Assembly (NCBI GenBank): GCA_905221605.1
Contig: CAJNDS010000491.1
Coordinates: forward strand, 250,001-314,000
DNA length: 64,000 nt
From: Symbiodinium natans
Taxonomy: Eukaryota; Sar; Dinophyceae; Suessiales; Symbiodiniaceae
Direction of reading: 5' to 3'
Both the position numbers and the translations under genes were made by a program. This document shows positions 57,770-64,000 of this stretch, piece after piece. The notes under the pieces were generated by a model. The model had not been told where the DNA came from. It saw only the letters and a program-made list of their open reading frames with translations, and did not search any database. The number at the start of each line of letters is the position of its first letter. Position 1 is the stretch's first letter.

Positions 57770-57840
57770 TGTCCTTCGGTTGCCAAGACCTGCCTACTGG
57801 GCCGCTGATGTGGTAAAGGGGCGTCCGCTTCAAAAAAAAG
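57770..57840 (-). repeat. dispersed repeat, copy 2
   Basis: Inverted relative to 54248-54312. On the plus strand it translates to YWAADVVKGRPLQKKVVL, against YCATDVVKRRPLEKNLPL for copy 1, so similarity holds at both base and protein level. Confidence 0.65.
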
Positions 57841-58059
57841 TTGTCCTTCGAAGCCTGTCGAAGAGAAGCGTGAAGAATTGTTCTAAATTCCACCCCCTCA
57901 ATTTCTTGTCTTTCGAAGGCCTGTAATTTCTTTTTGAAGATGAGAGAGAAGGGACTTCTTCTGAATTCCAGCCCCCCCGAATCTTGTTTTGTTTTCTGGA
58001 TCTCATTTTTTGGATTTCATTCTTCGAAACTCAGAGAAGACTCTGGAGATGCCCCCGTC

Positions 58060-58275
58060 TCTCACCTTCCAAGCCTTCGAAGCCCCCTTCGCCTCACCTT
58101 CGAAGCCTTCGAAGTCCCCTTCGTCCGAAGTCTTCGAAGCCCTCTTCGTCCTCACCTTCGAAGCCTTCGAAGCCCCTTCGTCCTCACCCTCGAAGCCTTC
58201 GAAGCCTTCGTCCTCACCTTTCGAAGCCTTTGAAGCCTTCGTCCGCACCTTCCAAGCCTTCGAAGCCTTCCCTCC
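58060..58275. repeat. TTCGAAGCC minisatellite
   Basis: Runs of CTTCGAAGCC and CCTTCGTCCTCACC with many TTCGAA palindromes. Three frames stay open across it on both strands (for example SKPSKP and FEGFEGEDEG), as expected of a 9-nt-based repeat rather than a gene. Confidence 0.8.
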
Positions 58276-59115
58276 GCCCCTCGCCAATTTCTGCTGCAGC
58301 TCCCGACCCCCCCCAGACCTTCACCCCCCCCCTCCACCCTCCCTCTTCGACCCTTCGGCTTCGAAGGCTGGCTTCGAAGCCCCCTTTGCCGAAGGGTAAC
58401 GGGATGCAGCCCCGTCCGACGAGCCCTTCTCTTTGGTCGCAGGTGACCACCATGCCCAGCAAGCCAACAACGTCTGCAAACTCTGGACCAGCTTCTTCTT
58501 CGCTGTGCCCCTGAGCAACTCCGTGCTGAGCTTCCTCTTGAGCGGGCATATCGCTTCTCTTGGCGCCGGACTCCAAGGCCACCGCCCCGTGATGCAGCGC
58601 GTGGCGCTGCTCTTCGTCCTGCACGCGGCCCTCGTTTTTGGACCTTTCTTCCCGTCCTCCGCCCGCTGACGCCGGATCCCGCAGCCCGCCAAGGGAGCGG
58701 CTTTGACTCCAAGCTTCTCGCAGCGTCAACAAAGCCCGTGCTCTGGACGGACTCTCTCCTCTTCCCCCTCCAGAGTGCTGAAGGCTTTGCTGTTTCAACC
58801 CATGGGTCAGCCCAGACTCAGAGTGATGACATGGACGATGACCACAGCTTCCTTTGCGAAGACTCCTTCCTTGCTGCACGAACGCACTAGGCTAGGCGAA
58901 GCGGTGCCAATGCGGTTCCTTCTCAAGTACGCAACCGAGCCAACCGAGCCAGCCCCACGAGGCGAGCCAGCCTCTGTCTGATGTGCGGTTCAGGATTGCA
59001 AACAACTTTGATATCGATGTCGTCGGCCTGGAGGAATGCTAGAGAACACCTTCCATCCAAGCTCCTGGGCTCAAAGTTCTTTTGTTGATGTGTGTAGTTA
59101 GTGATTTGTGAAGCC
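58276..59115. other. no supported gene
   Basis: Overlapping frames on both strands, GC-rich near 58400-58680, without domains. It may contain the 5' UTR or promoter of the LINE. Confidence 0.35.
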
Positions 59116-59862
59116 ATGGCGTGGCTGCGGGCGATGGCCGTTTGGATGGCCTATGTGGCCACGGTGCTCCTGGCTATCCCTGCAAGGGCGGCAGAGGACG
59201 GCGACGGAACAGCCTCGGAGGTGCCCAGCCCTGACGCGAGAAAGATGCACCTGGCGGAGGCGCTCGCTATCTCAGCGGCGGATATCCTGGATGACCAGGA
59301 GACCCCAGCGGTGGAAGGCTACGATGCTCTCTCTGACCTGCTTGAGTCGGCCGTTGTGGCGGAGAGCTTCACTTACTGGGAGCTGGCACAAGCTGTGCAT
59401 GATGTGTTACTGCAGCAAGGCTACAATGAGGAAGTCATGGCCCCGATGATGACACATCTGTCTAGAGCTGCGGCTTCAGCTTCAGGTGAGTTTCTGCCGG
59501 CTCGGAGCCGAGGCCGAGGACGAGGTCGTGCTCGTGGCGACAATGGACCAAGGCCGCTTCCGACGGGGCGAGCAGCCTCAGCTGCAGCATCTGGAAGGGG
59601 CAGGCCTACCAGCCCAGGCTCTCGAGCGTCCAGATCGAGATCTCCGATGACTGGGGAAGGGGCAGCACGTGCGTCAACGGACACTGGAAGTCCTGGGGCT
59701 ATGGGTCCGGCTGGGCCGCCGCCGCCAACACCGGTGAGGCAGCAACTGCCCCGGGCGGGCCTCCGCCACCCACTCCCATTGCTATCAGCTCGCGGACTGC
59801 GGTGGAACAATATCGGCGGACGGTTGGAGCCACTGGCGGCCCGATGCTTGGTGGTCCCTTGA
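59116..59862 (+). CDS. putative LINE ORF1 or host gene, hydrophobic N-terminus and RG-rich tail
   Basis: ATG 59116 in a perfect GCCATGG context. Residues 1-26 (MAWLRAMAVWMAYVATVLLA, IPARAA) look like a signal peptide or membrane anchor. Residues 40-125 are helical and acidic (HLAEALAISAADILDDQETP, LLESAVVAESFTYWELAQAV). Then comes an RGRGRGRARGD-type tail that may bind RNA. After about residue 205 the sense moves -1: the PPPPTP run continues in the next frame as PIAISSRTAVEQYRRTVGAT, so the last 40 codons here are probably out of frame. Assignment to the LINE is by position only. Confidence 0.45.
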   Translation: MAWLRAMAVWMAYVATVLLAIPARAAEDGDGTASEVPSPDARKMHLAEALAISAADILDDQETPAVEGYDALSDLLESAVVAESFTYWELAQAVHDVLLQQGYNEEVMAPMMTHLSRAAASASGEFLPARSRGRGRGRARGDNGPRPLPTGRAASAAASGRGRPTSPGSRASRSRSPMTGEGAARASTDTGSPGAMGPAGPPPPTPVRQQLPRAGLRHPLPLLSARGLRWNNIGGRLEPLAARCLVVP

Positions 59863-62063
59863 TCCCTGGTCACGCACTGCCACCGCATTACAACAGAGCA
59901 CCTGAGACAATGGGTGCAGGCGAGCTGGTGGAAGAGCTTACATGGCACCTGCAGGGGGCAGGATGGACTCCGGCATGGTGTATGTCGCCCGAAATGCGTC
60001 ACAGGCTTCAGGTCGTGTTTGCAGTGCTGGAAGCCCGCCAGATCCCACCGGAGGATGTTGCATGGCGACTGATTACGCATATACGTGGACGACATGCCGT
60101 GGAGCTCCAACTGCCTTACGCACAGCGGGTGGCGATGCACCTCATGAGGTGTGGGGCCCTGCATGAGTTGAACCTTGAGGGTTGGGGCTGGAAATGGATC
60201 TTGTTCCTTAGGGTCTTCAGGGTGACTTCATGCCCACGTAGTCTACCTTGTCTGCCGAGTCCCTGCCGATGTGATACCCTGCTCCATATCTGGCTGCAAC
60301 AGGTATGGCTAGTGGACCGATGCTCTGTGAGAGCAGCTGAGATATGCCACCTGAGCCTGACATGGCTGCCAGAGTTCAGCTGTAGCTTGGGGGCTTGGCA
60401 GGAGCGGTGGTTCATTCACCAGTGGGTCTGGTTGCTTGATGAGGGTGGATATAAGTGTGTGGTAATCCCTAACAGGTATAATTCCATGCCGCTTGAGGGC
60501 CACTCCTGCAGGTCCTGTAACCTTCAGCTTGCCCCTCCTTTCCGTGAGCATGTCCTTCACCACCAATTGGAGTTCCCATACCAGAATGATAGTCCATCCA
60601 TTCACTTGCAGCATGCTCTGATGGTGAGGGCACTCGCTCTGGTCCATGTCGGATTGGGGGACTACTCCCTATGCACTACCAATGCACGCCGGTGCTTTTT
60701 CAACTGGCTGTCAGAAAGACCAGTGTGCCTGCACCTGCAGCCTGTTGCCCATCGCTTCCTTCGTCATGTGTTCTGGCCTGGGGCAATCCGATCTGCTCTG
60801 TGTGGGTGCAGCTGTCTGGACTGGCTCAAGAGCTGGGGGGTGTGCTGCTGGCCTGCCGATGGCCGAAGGCCTGCTGAACACTTTCACAGCGTTTCCTGGC
60901 CTGTGTTCTGTGTACTAGGTGATCACTGCGTGGCGAGCCGTGTGATGCCTGATCAAGCTGTACGTCTTAAGCCGGGCCCCCTTCCACTTGGTGTGTGTCC
61001 TACCCGTGCGCATGTGAGTTTGGCAGGCGCCTGCGGTATGTTGAAGGTGTCCTTGGACAACGTCGCCCCAATCTGGATACCAGAGGTCCTGACTAGCTTG
61101 TACTTGTCCCACTGGTGTCACGCCTGGGCCAGGCATTGCCAAAGAAAATGCGCAGCGACTGGTTGGATTCTTATCAACAGTCACATCTGCAGACCCACTC
61201 TGCCAATTTGCCTGACCATGGTTGACCTCAGATGTGAAAGCTACCGACTGTGTGCCCTACCTCAGGCACCTGAATCTTGCCGTTTGCTCTGTGTCTGGAG
61301 AATTTGTCAGCCATCCCGACATGCAAATTGGAGGCACCAATGCTGGCTGGGTGGGAACCCCAGACTTCGGCTAGCACGGCTTATACCTGCCCTGCCCTGT
61401 CACATCCTCAAGCAAAGCCACAGGCTGGACCCACACCCCGCGCCAACGGAGAAGGCTCTCTGCTTTTCTGCCCTGCTTCCAGCTCGAACCATGGCGATCT
61501 GTAGGCAAGCGTGGCGGCAACAAAATGCCGATCTTTGCCGGGTGTCTGGACTCGCTGGACTAGGCTGCTTGCTGCATTGTCTAGCGGGAGTGCTCCTGGT
61601 TTTAGAGCGCCTGTGGCGTGCTGTTGCATCCCCGAAGGTATGTCGTGGTATGACAAGGATACTGCGCGGCTGTTATAGGAGGAGGCGTATAGGGACCAAA
61701 GCGTGCTGTCTCCTCGGAATCAGAAAGCAGCGTGCTCGATTGGGTGCTGGAATAGGTCTCCCAATGCATCAGAATAGCCAGCAGTGGTATACCTGGTTCT
61801 CCTCTTTCCTCTGTTGGCTCAGCCTTCGTCCGTCCACTAATATTGAACCCTGTGTGCAATTGCTCCATATGGTCCAGGCCACGCTTCACTGCTTGTGTGT
61901 GCACACTCATTCGACCTTTCTTTCCACTGAGCCCTGCCGGTCCCAAATCCGGCATGAGACCCTGCAGGTGTTTTGGTCCGAGATCCATACCGAGGGCCGC
62001 ACCTATTCTTCTTCTGTGCATCATGGCTTGTTTGCTGCCAGGGTCTCAAGGAGCGAGGGTTGA
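59763..62063 (+). CDS. long open frame, genuine start but unusual Cys/Trp/His-rich body
   Basis: Over 750 codons without a stop. The first 120 look like normal protein (AGELVEELTWHLQGAGWTPA, RHRLQVVFAVLEARQIPPED, HAVELQLPYAQRVAMHLMRC) and continue the -1 frame of the preceding gene. From about 60190 the composition turns to Cys, Trp, His, Leu and Pro with no recognisable domain. Chance openness of this length is unlikely at this base content, so either it codes for an unknown protein or base composition (CTG/TGC-rich) keeps it open. It overlaps the endonuclease frame for 220 nt. Confidence 0.4.
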   Translation, partial: PPPTPIAISSRTAVEQYRRTVGATGGPMLGGPLIPGHALPPHYNRAPETMGAGELVEELTWHLQGAGWTPAWCMSPEMRHRLQVVFAVLEARQIPPEDVAWRLITHIRGRHAVELQLPYAQRVAMHLMRCGALHELNLEGWGWKWILFLRVFRVTSCPRSLPCLPSPCRCDTLLHIWLQQVWLVDRCSVRAAEICHLSLTWLPEFSCSLGAWQERWFIHQWVWLLDEGGYKCVVIPNRYNSMPLEGHSCRSCNLQLAPPFREHVLHHQLEFPYQNDSPSIHLQHALMVRALALVHVGLGDYSLCTTNARRCFFNWLSERPVCLHLQPVAHRFLRHVFWPGAIRSALCGCSCLDWLKSWGVCCWPADGRRPAEHFHSVSWPVFCVLGDHCVASRVMPDQAVRLKPGPLPLGVCPTRAHVSLAGACGMLKVSLDNVAPIWIPEVLTSLYLSHWCHAWARHCQRKCAATGWILINSHICRPTLPICLTMVDLRCESYRLCALPQAPESCRLLCVWRICQPSRHANWRHQCWLGGNPRLRLARLIPALPCHILKQSHRLDPHPAPTEKALCFSALLPARTMAICRQAWRQQNADLCRVSGLAGLGCLLHCLAGVLLVLERLWRAVASPKVCRGMTRILRGCYRRRRIGTKACCLLGIRKQRARLGAGIGLPMHQNSQQWYTWFSSFLCWLSLRPSTNIEPCVQLLHMVQATLHCLCVHTHSTFLSTEPCRSQIRHETLQVFWSEIHTEGRTYSSSVHHGLFAARVSRSEG

Positions 62064-63006
62064 TGTAGTGAGCCCGGCTACATCTGAACCAGGTGCGGTA
62101 TCTGATGACCATCACATGCTCCGATCACCTGGGAATCACGGGTTTGAGCCTTACGCATCTTCATATCTTTCGTCACGAGCCGCCAGTGTTCTATCGGACT
62201 GCACCCCCAGTCAGGTTGGTGTCTCCCTCTTTTCCCATGCTAGGAAGCGAGCCTACAAACGTGCTGTGCATCGGGCTACGCGGGATGGCGGGGCAATGTA
62301 CCGAGGACGCTGGCACACCATCGCTCAGTTGGGGGCGAAATATGCAGGCACGAAAAGGGCTCCATGCGCTGGCCCAGAACCAGGCAGCCTTGCTGCTGGC
62401 CCGGCTCCAAAACCTTCTTCAGGGTGTCGTATCAGGTTTATGACATACAACGTCGGTGGTCTTGCGACGGATGCCTACGATGTCTTTATGGCTGCCATGC
62501 TGCAGACCCCCGAGGAGGTTCGCCCGCATATCGTCTGCCTTCAGGAGACCCATTGGAAACATAGTTCGGAGTACTCCACGCCAGGTTGGCATGTCATTAC
62601 CTCGAGCTGTCCTTCCGAGTTTAGGTCAGGCGGGCTGATGGTCATGATCTCACATGTCCTCTTACCTGCTGCCCAAGCACACCGCCTTGCCTACATGGAG
62701 ATATTAGTGGGAAGGTTGTTGCACGTCAGGATTCACCTTGGAGAAACGGCCGTGGACGTTGTTAACACCTACCAGAGCGTCTCCACTGGTCCTAAGCCGG
62801 TGCAACACTATGAGGCTAAGAGGGCTCAGCTGTGGCGTCATCTCCGGGTTGTTCTTGATCGCCTCCCTAGGCGTAATCCCCTGATCCTGGCAGGTGATAT
62901 GAACACACAATGCTCTGCAATGCAGGGGCAGGTGGGGAATGTTCAGGCCCATGTTACCAGACCTCTCGATGACGATGCAGATATGCTCATGGATTTTGAT
63001 CCGTGA
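61843..63006 (+). CDS. LINE ORF2, endonuclease part
   Basis: This frame carries the endonuclease/exonuclease/phosphatase domain that nicks target DNA for LINE insertion: RFMTYNVGGLATDAYD, RPHIVCLQETHWKHSSEY (catalytic Glu), SGGLMVMISHVL, VDVVNTYQSVST (N-x-Y), and PLILAGDMNTQ (D-x-N). A basic RKRAYKRAVHRATRDGG region precedes it. Translation stops at TGA 63004-63006, after a T4 run at 62994-62997; one T fewer would let the frame run on. The start is unclear; sense is convincing from about 62230. Confidence 0.75.
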   Translation: MNPVCNCSIWSRPRFTACVCTLIRPFFPLSPAGPKSGMRPCRCFGPRSIPRAAPILLLCIMACLLPGSQGARVDVVSPATSEPGAVSDDHHMLRSPGNHGFEPYASSYLSSRAASVLSDCTPSQVGVSLFSHARKRAYKRAVHRATRDGGAMYRGRWHTIAQLGAKYAGTKRAPCAGPEPGSLAAGPAPKPSSGCRIRFMTYNVGGLATDAYDVFMAAMLQTPEEVRPHIVCLQETHWKHSSEYSTPGWHVITSSCPSEFRSGGLMVMISHVLLPAAQAHRLAYMEILVGRLLHVRIHLGETAVDVVNTYQSVSTGPKPVQHYEAKRAQLWRHLRVVLDRLPRRNPLILAGDMNTQCSAMQGQVGNVQAHVTRPLDDDADMLMDFDP

Positions 63007-64000
63007 CTTTGATCTCTGCTTACTGAACAGCTGGGTCAGGCATGCTGGGGTAACCTTTTGCTCGACGGATGCCAGCTCGCACATCGATCATGTCTATACC
63101 CGTAGGCAGGATGCTGATGCAAGAGCCAGATGTGCACACACGTCAAGCCTGGACTTCTTTCCATGGCGTGAGGGGGGCAAGCATTACCCCGTCCTGGCTG
63201 ATCTTCGCCCTGTCCGGAGATGCCATCAGCCTCCAATTCCGCCGGGGCCTGCGTGGGATCAGAAGGCCATGATACATGACTACCTGCACCACCCTGAGGC
63301 TGTGGAACGTTTCCAGAATCTCTTTGATCAAAAGCTTGAGCAAGCAGAGGCCTCTGTTGCTGGGTTGCAATCTGCTGTCCTGGACAGCTGTCTTGAGCTG
63401 TACCCTAAACCCGCCCCACAGATAGGCTATAGGCCAGCGTGGTGTCAAAAGGAGGGTGCCCTGTCTATCAAGGCTATGTGGAAATGCTACCATGCATTTC
63501 GTCGACCGCGTGTGGTTACTTTGAAATCCATTCTTCAGGTCTGGCAGGCACAGGCCCGCTTTCATGCATCTCATCGAGACATGAGAAAAACTGGGCGCCG
63601 ACTCCGCAAGGCTTGGCGCCTGACCAAGCTGCAGGAAGCGGAAGAAGCATCGCAAAAAGGCCGGATGCATGATCTGTATGCGGTCGTTCGGCAACTGGCC
63701 CCCAAACAGGTCCGTAGGAAAGTCCGTCTGAGAGGTGAGGATGGCGCCTTGCTGGATCATCATGGAGAAATGCAACTCCTGCAGGACCACTGCTGCACTC
63801 TTTTCTCGTCGGCCACAGCTGATGGGCAGGAATATGATCTTACGGGCCTTGCAAAACATGTGACGGAGGAATCCCTGCTGGCCAACATGAAACGCCTCCC
63901 TCTGCGCAAGGTTGCGCCCCCAGGGCATGTCCCAGCCGTGGCATGGAAGATGACAGGCAGATTGGGCTGTCAGGCGATTGAAGCCCTTGTACATCAGCTG
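62996..64000 (+). pseudogene. LINE ORF2 continuation: end of endonuclease and start of reverse transcriptase
   Basis: In the shifted frame (codons from 63005) 332 codons are open to the window end. They begin LIRDFDLCLLNSW, then TDASSHIDHVYTRR and GKHYPVLADLRP, which are the last conserved endonuclease motifs (I-D-H and the final His). A charged linker follows (KTGRRLRKAWRLTKLQEAEE, LYAVVRQLAPKQVRRKVRLR), then LPLRKVAPPGHVPAVAWKM, matching the N-terminal RT region. No ATG is needed if the T insertion is undone. The RT core lies outside the window. Confidence 0.7.

Larger units (their letters stand above)
59116..64000 (+). mobile_element. non-LTR retrotransposon (LINE), 3' end beyond the window
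   Basis: A possible ORF1, a long unclear frame, an apurinic-type endonuclease domain and the beginning of reverse transcriptase follow one another on the plus strand. Endonuclease before RT is typical of L1/RTE/CR1-type LINEs. The 5' limit is uncertain. Confidence 0.75.

Noticed and set aside
58152-58879. 186- and 221-codon minus frames
   Set aside because: Partly cross the TTCGAAGCC array; no domain; frames overlap each other.
63143-63994. 283-codon minus frame
   Set aside because: Antisense to the LINE ORF2 continuation, which has recognisable endonuclease and RT motifs.
1-64000. CRISPR array, rRNA or bacterial operon
   Set aside because: No regularly spaced identical repeats, no rRNA sequence, no ribosome-binding-site-led tandem genes; gene structure is eukaryotic.

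Overview
The window looks like nuclear DNA of a dinoflagellate, most likely of the Suessiales/Symbiodiniaceae type. Genes are cut into many tiny exons (11 to about 200 nt). Introns end in AG, usually followed by G in the exon, and their 5' sites are often GC or GA rather than GT. Short TTTAGGG tracts, simple-sequence DNA and several retroelement families fill the rest. All exon models were built by hand from reading frame, intron phase and splice signals; there are no transcripts.

Left third (1-33 kb): a plus-strand gene ends at 1240 and converges on a run of minus-strand genes. These are: 3' exons ending at 1775; a six-exon gene at 3319-4045; PACRG (6045-7763, 14 exons, best-identified gene here); fragments at 8553-8807 and about 10.1 kb; a membrane-protein gene ending at 14531; further exon groups at 17.5, 20.9 and 24.5-25.0 kb; a Gly/Tyr-, acidic- and His-rich gene at 26604-28956; and an SLC17-like MFS transporter (31357-32762). 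One strand is used almost throughout, as in dinoflagellate gene arrays.

Middle (37-45 kb): a minus-strand tyrosine-recombinase (DIRS/Ngaro-like) retrotransposon with gag, reverse transcriptase, RNase H, recombinase and a fourth open frame that overlaps the recombinase gene and encodes a hydrophobic protein. The pol frame is broken twice around RNase H. A degenerate 280-bp direct repeat lies upstream, and a probable Copia-type RT relic follows at about 45 kb.

Right part (45-64 kb): mostly non-coding and repeat-rich. It holds an AT-rich block carrying a 249-bp element with terminal inverted repeats, 1.2 kb of AGT trinucleotide repeat, several minisatellites, a truncated P-loop frame, and from about 59.1 kb a plus-strand LINE whose endonuclease frame is broken by one extra T and whose RT runs off the window.
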